From the NCBI RefSeq assembly GCF_014529535.1, contig NW_023503555.1, positions 2,294,001 to 2,358,000 of the forward strand: a stretch of DNA of 64,000 bases, given 5' to 3'. Each line of letters begins with the position of its first letter. Position 1 is the stretch's first letter. Made by a program: the position numbers and the translations under genes. This document shows positions 47,393 to 60,353 of this stretch, piece after piece. The DNA comes from Bradysia coprophila. Its lineage: Eukaryota > Arthropoda > Insecta > Diptera > Sciaridae. The notes beneath the pieces were generated by a model, which saw only the letters and a program-made list of their open reading frames with translations, did not search any database and was not told where the DNA came from.

Positions 47393-50300
47393 ATTGTGTG
47401 CAATATGACATACACAAAAAAAATCAAATTTTTACATAGTAATTTTATATCTTCCATTCGTTTCTCGTTTTGCAGTTCGCTCTCCTTCAAATATCTTTTT
47501 CCATTCAATTTGTTTTTTTGCTTCAATTTTTCTTTTATCATCAATTTAGATTTTTATACAAAAAAAGGAAATTAGGCTATCAAAAAAAATAATTATTCTA
47601 TTTAAAAAAAAGGAAAATGAAACTAAATTTCTATTTTTAATATAAAAAAAATTGTCCACAATAAATCTATATGCCATTTCTGTGGAATCGTAGTACGACG
47701 TTCCTCAAAATAAAAAAAAAAAAAAAAGATAAAACGAATAAGCCAAAATCAAAAATGTTTTGTGAATTATTTTTTTTTTGTAGACGAATACGTAGACGCT
47801 CTAATACGGTTTTCTCATTTCTCATCCATTCATTTTCTAAATAAAAACAAAAACAAAAAACTTTTTAATAAAATCAAAAAGGTAAACCAGCAAGGAATAA
47901 AATGGTGTCTTTGTCAATCATGGATAGACCCGTACGTCTCGACTTGTCATCAATTTCTAATAAAAACTGTCATGTTGACTGGAAGGCCGAAGGACACTCA
48001 TTAATTTTTTGTGAAGACATTTTTATCATCCACTATTTTATACGTGGTCAGTCGAGACATTCACTAACTCATTGTAGAATTCATTACACTTTACTGCAGC
48101 AAAGTCACAATATCATTATGTCACAATTAGGCCACCTGATCAGTTTTCTTCGAACCATTGGGAGACCCATAGGTATTACATTTTCTTTCAAAGAAGCCTC
48201 AATTCTTTGTGTGACACCAATTGGTTCAATTTATTGGAAGAGCCCTGCGAAACCTGCCATCATCACTGCTAAGGCCGAATTATTTGACACACACACACAC
48301 ACACACAAAATGGTTCAATTTATTGGAACAGCCCTGTTAAACCTGCGATTATCACTCTGATAAGGCCGAATATTAAAAGTCGATTTTCCAGAAATTTTAC
48401 TGCGGTTCGGGGTAGTATAATAAAGATCTGGATTGCATTCGAAGTATATGAAACGCCTTCGACTTCTTTTCTCAATTCAAATCACTGCGCTTCAGTATTT
48501 ACTTTAAAATGGAAAGTAGTCGTTTTGTAGGGGCTTAAAAATAGTTTTAGGATCACAAGGCGTGGCGGTGCTATTTTGTGCTTTAAATTAAAAGTGTTGT
48601 ACTGTGGGGCTCAGTTTTCTCTCAATATATTGAAAGGGGATGTAGAGGTAATTAGGGTATTTGAAGGCCATGCTTTTTATTAATGGATAGATGCTAGAAT
48701 TCGTGATATTTGACATCTGATCCCGATAGTTCATTAAAATCAAAACTATGAAATTTGGACCTGATTTTGATATCAGAATCTGTTGTCGGTAAATGAGCAT
48801 AATATCGGAATGGTAGTGAGCTTGGTGAACGAATAAATTTTGGTTTGTTGTTGTAGTATTGGTGGAAGGTAAAATTTACGTATTTTAGGCGTACTTCGTA
48901 CGGGTCTGATTCCAAAATAGGAATCGAAAAATAATAAAAAATAAAATAATAAAATAAAATACGAGAAAAATAATAATAAACAAAAAAATCCGTCAAAAAA
49001 ATAGAATTAAACAAAAGAAAATATAAAAACTGAGATAATATTTTAACCGTAATTCATAGTTTATTTAGACTTCAAATTATTTATTTACAATTCATTTTGT
49101 CTCCGTAGATTCATTGGGTTCTTTTTTAAACTTTTTCTTTTTCTTTCTTTACTCATTCTGTTAGGCTTTTCGTGTTAAATTTAAATTTTTTTTAATTTTT
49201 TTTGTTTTAATTAATTTCTTTCTGTTTTTTTTACATTATACTTATACAATTTGTCAGTTGCATTTCTTATATTGCTGAAAATTTTCATATTTTACATTAT
49301 ACTTAAACTTATAAACGATCTTGCGATAACTTCTGCTTTCCTTTTACAATTTTTTTTCTTCAATTTTTTTTTTTAGTAAATTTATTGAATATTTTTTCTT
49401 TTCTTTTTTTTTTAAATTTCTTATCTCTTGTTTTATGATGCTAAATTACTCAATGTATTTTCTTTACTCTTTTTGTTTAATTAATGAGAAGACTTTTTCC
49501 GTTGTATTATTTTTAAGATATTTTTTATTTTTATTAAACTAAAAAAAAACTTTTTTTTGTTTTAAATAATACATTTTTAGTCTTGGTTTTTTTTAAATGT
49601 TTTCATTTTGTAATTTAAATTTAAATTTTTTTCTTTTTATTTTACATTTAAAGCTTAAATGTCTCTACGAATTCTTCATCTTTTTAAATGTAAATTTTCC
49701 TCAAATATTTTTTTTCTTGCTTTATTTATGCATCTCGGTCACACAATTCGTACGCAAAACAACCCTGAAGACTTAAAAAAAAAATGCGAAACAAAAAACC
49801 AAACTTTCGTTAGTTTTCTCTTCCAATTTTCTTTTCCATTCTTCTTCACCACTCTCTTTCGCTCGTCAATTAGAAAAATAATTAATCACTGAACATCACA
49901 CAGATTTTCCATTGTTTCGTTTTTCTTCCATTTTTTTATTATTTCGGAGCAACCGAGAATCAGCAGATGAATCGATCATTTTATGAGAAAAGAATTGGTG
50001 ACTCGGGGGGTGTGTGAAAGGGAGTTTCGGAGGAATAAATTGCTTCTTTTCGATGACCCGAAGTTTGTCTTCTTCTTCTTCTTCATTTTGGTTTGTGGAT
50101 TAAAACACGAAACAAGAATGTCTTTTACTGAATGTCGTCAATGAAATTTTACCAATTTTTATTTTAACTGAAAATATATTGTTCTTCTTTGTAACAAACT
50201 TCTTTTTGCATTAAATTCAGATAGAGAGAAAAACAATGATTCGAATGGAAATTCATCTCCTGCTCAGCTGTACTGACCAAAATCCCAAAAGTGGAACATT

Positions 50301-50521
50301 TTTTTTGAAGAAAAAATAATTAATTTTCTGATTTTCTTAATTTTTCCCCCCTTACATTTATGCTCCATTGTGTGCTTCTTTTCCCATTCCACATAAATAA
50401 GTAAATTAGTCAAATATTGATTTTTTTCATCTTGTTGTTGTTGCTCTTGTTGTGGTTGTGGTTTTATCTTCATCTCCTTCTTCTTCTTCTGATGCTCATT
50501 TTAAATTCTACGAGATTATTA
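47393..50521. other. No gene seen; CA repeat duplication and T-rich 3' flank of gus
   Basis: 48221-48276 and 48309-48370 are a duplicated segment (TTCAATTTATTGGAA.AGCCCTG) separated by a (CA)n run at 48286-48307. An end resembling family D (CGTACTTCGTACGGGTCT) is at 48893. 49020-50240 is strongly T-rich on +, which is A-rich on the gus sense strand. Confidence 0.4.
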
Positions 50522-51810
50522 TTACCTACGATCCCTATACAATAAATATGTTTTCATCGATTCGGGCAATTGAAGCTGTTGTATGCTGTCGTCTAATCGA
50601 TGTCGACCAATTTTTTGGCGTATGACACGTCTACAGAGATCCATCAATGGTAGAGGTTCAGCTGAAAGAGAAATTGCAAAATTGTTAGATGATTTTCTCA
50701 ACAGTTTTCGTTTTGAAATTTCATGCCATATCAAAGGAAATAGAGTGGACACACCAGTTTCCGGACATATACCTAAAGTCCGACACCTATTGTTCTTTCA
50801 TTCATTCAAACTTTGATCAATAAAAGAACAATTGGTGTCCGACAACAGCTATATGTCCCGAGGCTGGTGCATCCACCCTACAAAAAACAAAAAAAAAACA
50901 AAAATTCTCTTGACACTTACGGTCCAAACCTCCAATGTATTTCATTGTAATTTCACAGTGGCCCCAAACTGCTGAGACAATTGGATACAATTTCTTTCCC
51001 TTCAAGCCGCGAAACGCAACACCCAGGTACTGGCCATCCACGATAAAACTAAGCGTTCCCTCGTCCATGTCTAATGCGACCAAAAATTTGTCGGGCACTA
51101 AAAATGCTTCGTCTGGTTTCAATATCGCAGGATACGTGATGCCAGCACAATTTTTGGAATCGTGATACAGTTTATTTCGGCCCAAGTCCCAGCCCCAGCT
51201 CTGATCCGTCGAACCGACTAAACTTTGATAACCTACAGAATGTAATGGTGCATCGGCAGTTGCAACGCCAACAACGGCATGGGTGCCACGTTGTCGCGTC
51301 GACCAGAAAACTTCCCACACGTGAAGGCCCTTGGTGAAGCCAACTTTACCTCGAATACAGTCTGTACTCTGTGCGACAGGATGCCGATGAAACGTTAATT
51401 TGTCGTCTTCTTTCACAAATATATTTAACGATCTATCTTCTGCATTCCATGAGTATTTTATTTGTGTATCACGTGCCGCTGGCGGCATATCTAATAGTAT
51501 ATCTAAGCGTGCTGGCCGTGTAAAATCGGCGGCCAGTTCTCTTGGAATAATTGGTTTAAATGGAGCCGGTGATTCCCGGCTAACTGATTTGACACTGCCC
51601 GATATTTTTTGTCCCATGTTCATGCCACGGCTGCTGCGTGTGCGTCTCTGGTCCAATATTGTAACTTTGTATGATAAGCGTAAACGGTCAAAGTCACGCT
51701 GTTCCAGTCGTGACAGTACGACGCGTGGTATTAGCTGTGGGGAAGAGGAGAGACTTTGTGCACGACGACGATCGCTCGATCGCAGTACTGGTCCTCTTCC
51801 ACTTTTGTAT
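50522..51810 (-). CDS. gus: gustavus, SPRY domain/SOCS box protein
   Basis: Substrate-recognition subunit of a Cullin-5-type ubiquitin ligase; Drosophila Gus binds Vasa. Exons 51810-50921 and 50661-50522 (TAA), GT-AG, phase 1. The canonical start [16 protein letters not shown] is at 51617 (278 aa; Drosophila about 279). The SPRY domain covers roughly residues 30-230: [60 protein letters not shown] and [18 protein letters not shown]. The SOCS box is in the last exon ([19 protein letters not shown], then [15 protein letters not shown]). The same frame stays open upstream of the ATG to a good splice acceptor at 51811-51813, encoding [19 protein letters not shown] and [20 protein letters not shown]. 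This is probably an N-terminally extended isoform whose first exon lies beyond 51.9 kb. Confidence 0.95.
50743..50877. mobile_element. Foldback element in the gus intron
   Basis: Arms of about 54 bp (GTGGACACACCAGTTTCCGG... and ...TGGTGCATCCAC) are about 80% complementary and meet at TTGTTCTTT / AAAGAACAA, filling about half of the 259-bp intron. Confidence 0.8.
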
Positions 51811-51884
51811 CTGCAATGGAAAGAAAAAAAGGGAAAATTAGTTTTATGTGGTAGGGGCCGGTTATCTATGATATGAATTTTCAA

Positions 51885-53021
51885 AAGAACAACAGATCAC
51901 TGATCTATTACAATAGATAGTGAAGAAACTGAGATATATATGACCTCAGCTCGGCTATTTCATTAAACAATGACAATGAATTTTCTTGTAACATTTTCGT
52001 AAGCTTAGAGAAGGTGTTAAATGTTGCAGAAATTCACAAATTTACCGACGAAACCCCAACGTATTACGAAAATAAATTTACCAGAAATAATCTAACGCTC
52101 GATGTAATGTAAACATACATTAAGGCATAAGGCACGCGTATAAGTTGAATATCTGAACATCTGAACACATGCTGCTTTTACTGCTGCTGCTTAAGGCAGA
52201 AGAGTATAGTTTAAGAGATTCGTTTTTGTATCATCAAAAGAAAAATTTTGAAAAACGAAATTGAATGAAACAAACTCTTGTAACGAATTCGGCACAAGAA
52301 TTTTTAATATCAAACCAACTGACATGTTTAAATTGATGTTGAAGTCATTCGTTTTTCTGGCAATGAAACGAAATTTATTATAAATTGGACGTATTCCGAT
52401 GAAAAATGCGATCCGTCAGTCAACGAAAAACAAAATCCCGCATGTAAATTGACGAGAAGTCTCTAAATTTCGTATGTTTTATATGACATCATAATTCCGA
52501 AGAAGAAAAAATTAACAGCAAAACGACAAAAAAAAACCTCCAAATGGTCTCGCGTTGACGATGACGAAACATAAACATACTTCGTAATATATGCAATCAC
52601 TGAGATAACGTTTTTTTTTCGGAGTCAACATAAGGTTCAATTCATGTTCACGCTGTGTTACAACTATACAAACGCCGATAGTTTTGCTGTGTGTTCCGGA
52701 GAGCTTTTAAGTCAATATTAATTTTGTAAATTCAATATACGATTTCTGAGTACATAAGACACTTTTTTTCCTCCTCTCTGTACACATAAAAAAATATTAA
52801 AATTATAATGTGTACATGGTATATATCTATCTACATAGTGCCAAGGTCACATTAACATGAAATTAATGAGACACGCGCAATCATTCATTTATTCCATTTA
52901 GTGTTGGTTTTTTTTCTCATAGTCGTTTTTCTATAAAACAGTTTTATTCATAAACGTAAGGCAACCGATTGTGGTGTACATTTGGTTGTATTACTCACAA
53001 TTTTTCTGTAGCGCAATCTAT
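51885..53021. other. gus upstream region; no exon recognised
   Basis: Presumed intron or 5' region of gus. I could not find the exon that would supply the start of the extended isoform. Confidence 0.35.
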
Positions 53022-53820
53022 CAGTGCCTATTTTCGTGAAATTGATTCATGAAAATTCTCTAAGTTCTGTAAAAACCTGGAAATTGTTGAAAGTGCTCGC
53101 AATTCTATAATTCAAGAATTACATTTAAATTTAGAATTTAGGATATCTTGAAACTTGCCGAAGTTCTTGGAAGTTCCAGCAAAATTTTTTTAAAACTCTT
53201 GGATTTCTGGAAAATTCTTGAAAATTAGTGCAGACTTCAAGAACCATGAATTTTCAAGAATTTAATATCTTGAGAATTCTCGAAAATGTCCCAAATTCTT
53301 GAAAATGTTCGAAATTGTAAAATTCAAGAATTTGAAGATTCTTCACAATTCTTGAAATTCTTGCAAATTTTGGAAGTTTCCTTGGCTATTCTCGAAATTC
53401 TTGAAAATGATTCCAGACATCAAGAACTTACAGTAGGAGAAATATAGATTTCGAGTTTTTTTTAGAGATATCATCATTTCTCTAATTCTCTCAATTGCCA
53501 TTTGAAAAAACATGCAAAATGAGAGAATACAGAAAAACGATGAAAACGATGAAAACGATGATGTCTCTTAAAATCACGAAATCTATTTTTCTCCGACTGT
53601 ATTAGAATTTTCAAGAATTTAAAATCTTGACAATTTCCGAAATTCTTGAAAATTCTCGAAATTATTAAAAATATTCAAAATTCAAAAATTTAAGAAATTT
53701 TTTAAAATTCCTGAAATTGTTGAATTTCACTTAAAAATTCCGGAAATTCTTGAAAAGTCTCGAAAATTCACAAAATTTTAAATTCCTGAAAAATTAATAT
53801 TGAACCAAAAACAGGCCCTG
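53022..53820. mobile_element. hAT-type element filled with degenerate direct repeats
   Basis: Ends CAGTGCCTATTTTCG and (reverse complement) CAGGGCCTGTTTTTGG. Flanked by CAATCTAT (53014-53021) and CAATATAT (53821-53828), an 8-bp duplication with one change. The interior is about 25 loose copies of AATTCTTGAAAATTCTCGAA. A related head starts at 29445. Confidence 0.7.
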
Positions 53821-53828
53821 CAATATAT

Positions 53829-56243
53829 ATGCTAACACTTTTTGTGTGATTTTATAAGATTTCGCCTCATTCCCTCACTCTCACTCTCTCTCTCACTCCC
53901 TGCTATTATTACAAAAATATGGAAAAAATCATTTTGAGTACAATTTATGCTATTAAAATGACAAATATGGTAATGTACGCTACGAATTATTGTAATTTGA
54001 AACTTTTGTCTTTTCTGAATGAGCACATGTGTTCAGTGTGTTTTGCGGACAATATGGATAAATATCTACATATATCCATACCCACTTCCACTATCTATTT
54101 AGTAGGTAATGAGTGTGTCGTGATTTTTATAATAATAATAAAATGATCACACACAGTGTGTTTGTTATTATAAATGTTACCTAGTTGTTTAATTGGCGAT
54201 CGCAATTCATATACACACACACACACCATGGTTGGTTATATAATAGATTTTTAAATAGGAAATTCATAATTTTAATTTCAACTTTTTTTTTATTTAATGT
54301 CAATATTTCATTGAAAAATAACTTTTTATTTATTCACATACAGATGTGTGTCAACCGATTGAAATCGAATGGAATTGTTTTGATATTTTCGTGCCATTGT
54401 CATGATTATTATAATAGTCTCAAATGCATTTTTCATCATGACAAATTTCTTAAGTTTATTTTTATATATTTTTCTCTAATCGTCATCACCATCTTTCAAT
54501 TTGTGTGTAATGAGTTATAACTATTGAAACACTCTACAAGGAGAACTTTGCTGTCAATTTTGCAACGTTGACGTCATTGGATTTTGTTTACTAACTTGGT
54601 TAAACAATAGAAAATGCAGTGAGTATCGTTAGACATTAAAAGTAGGGTTGTCAGAATCGCGATCCTACGGAGAATCTGAGAAGACTTATATTGTAAATCT
54701 GGTAGTGCTTGTAAAAATACTCTAACCAATCGATAGCAACGCATGAAAATGTCCTAAATGGAAACAATTGACAACAGGTTTTAGCTTCTATTCTATTTAT
54801 TCAATAGCCTCGTGAACAATTCAGAGATAGATCACAAGTGGTACGGTTTGTACTCTGATCAGTGGCTTTCCTTTGGTGCTACAGTAAAAGATCCTCAGAA
54901 GACAAAATTTAACAAAATTCCTTGGAAATCCAAGAAAATCTTCAAAACTATTGAATATTCTTTGGCAACGAATTTTACAAATATCCTCGATAAGGAACGT
55001 ATTCAAGCTTAAATTACGTTTACTGAATACGACTCATATATGAAACTATTTCCTTAATCTATTACAGTGTATGTGTAGACCGTGTAGACACTCTTGATAG
55101 ACACAAAACCATTTCTAGCTTAACTTCGATTCTATACCGGCCTTGAATGTCAATTCTTAAAGCATCTTTCCGCGTATTACAGTTGAGCTTATGTTTGTTG
55201 CTGGTTGTATTTACATTAGAATCTATTTGTTTCTTCGAAAAAAATTTAGCCTTGACGAGCCTCCTGTGCTACATCAATTTAACAGTTCTTTAATTAATTT
55301 GTCAAGTTTACCTATGGACATATATCTAGTGGAAATTCATTTCGGTAAAATTAGTGATAACAAAGACAGCGAATTAACTTTCCTGTTAACCACAAAAGTC
55401 GGTTGATTCTATAACATAAATTATTCTGAACATCGTGCATTCATAGGTATACATAATGTCTTGAGTCTTGACCTCACGACCAATTTTCCGTTTGAACAAA
55501 GCCCAACCCATTTGAAAAATAAAGTGCTGAATATGTTGATGTGAATGTCAAGCCAGCTAAATATCAGACTTTAGCTTCTGGACATCTGATTCCAGTCATC
55601 TACACACTAAACATTTCAAACAAGGGAATCACAGATTCCGATCAGGTATTTAAACCAATATGCACATACGAAATAGGTGCAAAATGTCAACTGTCTGTTA
55701 ACAGCGCTTTATCCTCAAACTACGGTTTGAATTTATATCTTTGAATGGAAATTGACAGTCATTTATTTCCCTTCTTCATTTCGGATTACCGAGTCCATCC
55801 ATAGTTATCAATTCTCAACATGACAATGACACGTAACTGGATAGATTATGGAAAGGAAATCCAAATCCTAAATAAATCAAAAGTTTTTTTTTTCTTCGTC
55901 GTGTACTGAAATCTGGGTCAAGTCGGGTGCTATCTTTTTTTGCGAACAGAAAATGTAAATTATTGTCACGCGCTTTTTTTGTCTGTTTTTCCTGCCAAAA
56001 AAACCCTTGCAAGCAGTTCATTTAACTTGTTGTGGGTGGTGGTCTCTTTTCCCTATAGCTCCAAATATATATATCGGAATAATTAGATTGATTGCATAAC
56101 ATTTTTTGTTCCATCGGTCTTATCGCCTTTTTTTTAAACATTAAAATGATTCATAAATAAAAGGAAAAAGATAAAAAGTTTTCCAAATTTAAAATTAATG
56201 AAGATTGATTTGACGAAAAATTGGGATAATCTGATGGCATTTT
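53829..56243. other. Unassigned open frames, 54812-55744
   Basis: Three + strand frames lie in series (54812-55012, 55191-55406 and 55541-55744) with phrases such as DHKWYGLYSDQWLSFGATVK, SSLPMDIYLVEIHFGKISDN and HLIPVIYTLNISNKGITDSD. Composition is less skewed than the flanks. They could be exons or relics of one gene, but I recognise no family and did not find a fully consistent splice path. Confidence 0.25.
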
Positions 56244-56590
56244 TAGACCCGTACGAAGTGCTGGGGACTTATACGTTTACGCCTACGTTTGTCATACGTC
56301 GAGTTCGACTCCTGGAGTAAAGGGAAATCTGTTGTCCCGAGATGACCGTACCAGGGTAAAAAATTGTCAAAGTCAGATCATGGGATCACGGGATGGGAGT
56401 GTCAGTTGGACTTTTCGGCCGTACAGTGAACGTAGTACTTTTCATGATTATTTTATATTTGAAAGGTAATGAAGGCCGTAAACTGTTTTCTGTCCCCTAG
56501 TAAAATGGTCAGCAGCCGCCATATTGGATTATAGTGACAGTCAACTTTTTGTGAAAATGATGCTTAGAGAGTTTCTGTCAACATAGAAGC
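56244..56590 (-). mobile_element. Family D element, internally deleted inverted copy
   Basis: Starts TAGACCCGTACGAAGTGCTG and ends in sequence complementary to ACAGAAACTCTCTAAG, matching 18300 onwards of the longer copy. The central half is missing. Confidence 0.7.
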
Positions 56591-59500
56591 GATTGGCGTT
56601 GAGTCTTGGGTATGTTTCAGACAGACAGTGACACATGACTTTTATGGACCAGCAGCTGTATTGCGTACAATATTCGTACGGATCCCTTCTTATCTCTTTT
56701 TCTGTTTTTCTGTTTCTGGGTTATTAATATCCGTCATCAAGCTATACTATAATCGCATTACCGCACATACGTCTTGTGCAGGGATGAAACGAAAAATATT
56801 TTTTATGTTCGAAGAGTGTAACAAGCAACAACAATAAAATTGATGGTAGACTGATTTTATTAATGAAAAAAAAGTTTTTTTTTGGTTGAGTAAAAAAGTG
56901 ACGTTGTATCCATAATTCACGTTCGAAAAATAATAAATTGAAAAACGCGAAAATTAATTAACAATTCATAAGTAAAACTTTAATAAAATTCATACACACA
57001 GAGAGAATGAATAAATAATAAAAAAAAACCGTTGATGGGATGACGATAATATGAAATTTATTTATTTGCAATATACATATTCAATGAAAAGGTTTTCATG
57101 TCAAGTTTGCTATGTGCAATTATTTTATTATGCAAAAAAAAGAGTTACATAAAAGCGCCTCTGAAAATAGGACTTTATGAATTGGCTAATTAAAAAAAAA
57201 TGTTTTCAACTCAAAAAAATCTGTTCATTTTTATCGTTTGTTCACATTTTTGTATTGTTTCAAGTCGGAGAACAATCAACAATACATTTAGAGGAAAGAC
57301 AACAACAAAAAATCCACAACAACCAACTTAAGCTCTAAACTTTTTCAACAATTTAGCTATGCATGCAGCAGCAGCTTACACACGATTATATTTTAACCTA
57401 GAAAGTAATTGTTAGTTTTTTATTGCCATATTATTATGAGTATAATGGAGCTGTTAGAGTAGTCTCGCAGTCAAATTTCAGTGTCAACAATTTTTTTTTT
57501 AAATATTATTTTCAGACTTTGTTGAATGATTATAACGCGAAATTGATTAAAATGTTTTGTTTTGAGGTTTCATTGACATCAAACACTTTTAAAAAACGAA
57601 AAATATCAGGGATTTTGGATTAAAATTTTCGCTGGCTTTTTAAAGGTTAAGAATATTATTTCTATAATTTCACATTTTTTAACGTGTTGAATGTCAACGC
57701 AAAATTACGCAACTTTTTTTTATTCGAATAAATCTATTTCTTTAAAGCCGCACATTTGACATATTTATCATATGTACGGTGTGATTAACCTAATTTTCTT
57801 CACTCATGATGACAGAATGACCTTTTTTTTTGATACTTTGTCTGATGACAGTTGGTGGAAGAAAATGTCTGTTTTCTCCCCTCTTGTTTGACAGGAGAGA
57901 AAATAGAATTCCGTGTTTCGTGGAGAAAAACGGTTAATCACTTCTCGCACATATGAAAAACGTTTTGTTTACCTCGTCGAGGAAATCCCAGCTCTCGCTC
58001 CGCTCAGACCGCGAAATTTCGCTTTTGTTGAAATTTTCGATTATCTTACTTCAATAAACATATTACTATTTTTCTCTCTCCCTACATATCTCACATTCTG
58101 AGAATTAAAAGACTTATGAGGTCTTTGAGGTGAGCGGTTTTGCATTAACCTTTTGAACAAAAAGAATCAGTTTGTGTGATGGATTTAAACGGTGACCGAG
58201 GCTCATGAATTGATGGAATAAAAATGTCTGTATACAACAGCCCCGAAATACCAATGGTCATTCTGACTGAGTTTTACCCACAAAATAGGAAAACAAAGAG
58301 TTTTCGGTAAGGGTCACTTCTATCACATCAGAGATTATGGGAAACACCGTTACCCAATTTCATTATTACAATTTATAGAATCCTTTGAATCTAATTGTGC
58401 GGTCTATCTAGTTTCCCTTTACACCCGGACTGGACGCCAAGCAATCAATAATGTCAGAAGGGACAACCGGACACCTTGTCAACTTAATTTCCTTAAAGCA
58501 TCCTAAGTGATAGGAACATATTGAATTTAAATGCTTTAAAGAGTCTATCCGAAAAAAAATGTTCTCAGGGAAAGAGCACCGCATACAATGCCAACCCCAA
58601 AGCTACAACACCAATACAGAGATAGTGACAGAAGGAAAAAAACCGGTCTCATTTAACCCAAATTCAAGTAAATAGACGGTACATTTTGATCATTTAAATG
58701 CCATTTTCATTCCCCTTTTTAATAATTTACAGCCGGAGAAAATGTCCTAGAGTCATTTGCCTACATTTAAAAAAAAACATCCGTTATAACATTTCATCCA
58801 TCTATACATTATGTACACATTCCAGAAATTAAAGATACACGAAAAGGGAACGACACAAACGTACATAAAATGTACACGGACACATGTAAGTGTGGAGAAA
58901 ACCAGAATTGACCCTTTTTCGGGATTAAGCCGTTTAAAAAACAAGCCGACTGTGTAACGTTATACCCCGAACACATTCGCTCTATACAATTGTAGATACT
59001 AATATATACCCCAACTGTATAGCAAAACAACCCTTGCCAAAAGAACGAAAAATTCGATGTGAAATTTCATGCGAGCGATGTCGGTTTTCAACATTTAATT
59101 CTTTGAAACTATAACTTGAATAGAGGCTCGATATTTTACACATGAAGCACAAATTCGTTGCTGTAATGTATAAAGCGAATTTATGGTTTTGTTACGTACG
59201 TACACACATTCAATGGAGAGTGAGAGAGCTTGGAACGGTTATATAATCGACACTTTAACGTCCAAACATGTCAGGGTATTAGTATGTGAGGTTTTTTATT
59301 CGGGTAAAACGCACGCGTTCACCACCCCAAAAATATGTATATTTCGATATTTACACAGCAGAAATAATACGAGAAATAAATTTTTTTAGCTGCAAAAAAC
59401 GTTCTTACACTAAATCAATATATTGATCAGACTATGTCTGCTTCCAAACGAAAAAAAGAGCTTTGATGTGCAGATATAAATGACGATGAATTCGGAATAC

Positions 59501-60143
59501 AAAGTGGGTTTTTTTCTGGCGTAAAAAAAATGAAACTTACGCGGCGGCTATTGAACAGATTTCAATGGCAGCATTGATTGACTGCTATACCATATTCTGC
59601 ATGAAAAAAATTCATTATCTTGAGTACTTTATCAAAATGAATCAGAACCGAGTTACCGAATATGTGCATGTGTGAATGGTTGGAATGGCCAACTAGACAT
59701 CTGGCATTGGTATGACTGTCGTCATTGTAATGGTGTGAAATAGTAGCGATAACATGGAATTTATTTGCAAGTTCGATTTTACATTTAATTGTAATCAAAG
59801 TGTCAGGCAATACCTCATGCATTCGTAACTCTAGTTTTGAGTCATAGTTTTCGCATAAATTTATTCAGATTCTTCGAGCATTTGTTAGTATCGAAGGAAG
59901 TCGTCAGAGATCCTACCACTAGAAGGTAACTCTAGCCACACATAGTAAACACTGTGGCCTAATTATGTCTAATTTAGTCACTTAAGACCATGCTGAAACC
60001 AATGCCTGTTTTGTGGTTTTTAGAGAGACATTGGAAGTACTACTATTCAATTCAAAGCTTTTTAAAATTGTAAGGTTTTGGATTAAGATTAAGAGAACTA
60101 AACTCTGAAATTTAGTTGAATAAGTAACTGTAGCTACTTTATA
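56591..60143. other. No gene seen
   Basis: AT-rich DNA with short ORFs only. A CTCTCGCTCCGCTCAG phrase at 57991 resembles the centres of the long hairpins, but no long arms are evident. Several A or T runs. Confidence 0.35.
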
Positions 60144-60353
60144 CTGTCACAGACGGCAAGCATGTTAACAGTTTTACAATTCAAACTATATTACTTCATT
60201 TGATCGAAGATTTTCATAGATTTATTTAATTCAGAAATCTTTTACTTCATTTGTTTTGAACATGCTTTTTGCTATATAGGATCTCATTAGTCAGACCTTG
60301 TCGTTTATTATTGCTGTCGTTGTCGATAACAGATGACAGCTGTCTGTAACGGG
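60144..60353 (+). mobile_element. Family A element, full length (best copy)
   Basis: Left end CTGTCACAGACGGCAAGC and right end (reverse complement) CCCGTTACAGACAGCTGTC are the terminal inverted repeats. The interior holds two TTACTTCATTTG phrases and the TGTCGATAACAGATGACAGC core. About 210 bp, no ORF. Confidence 0.85.
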
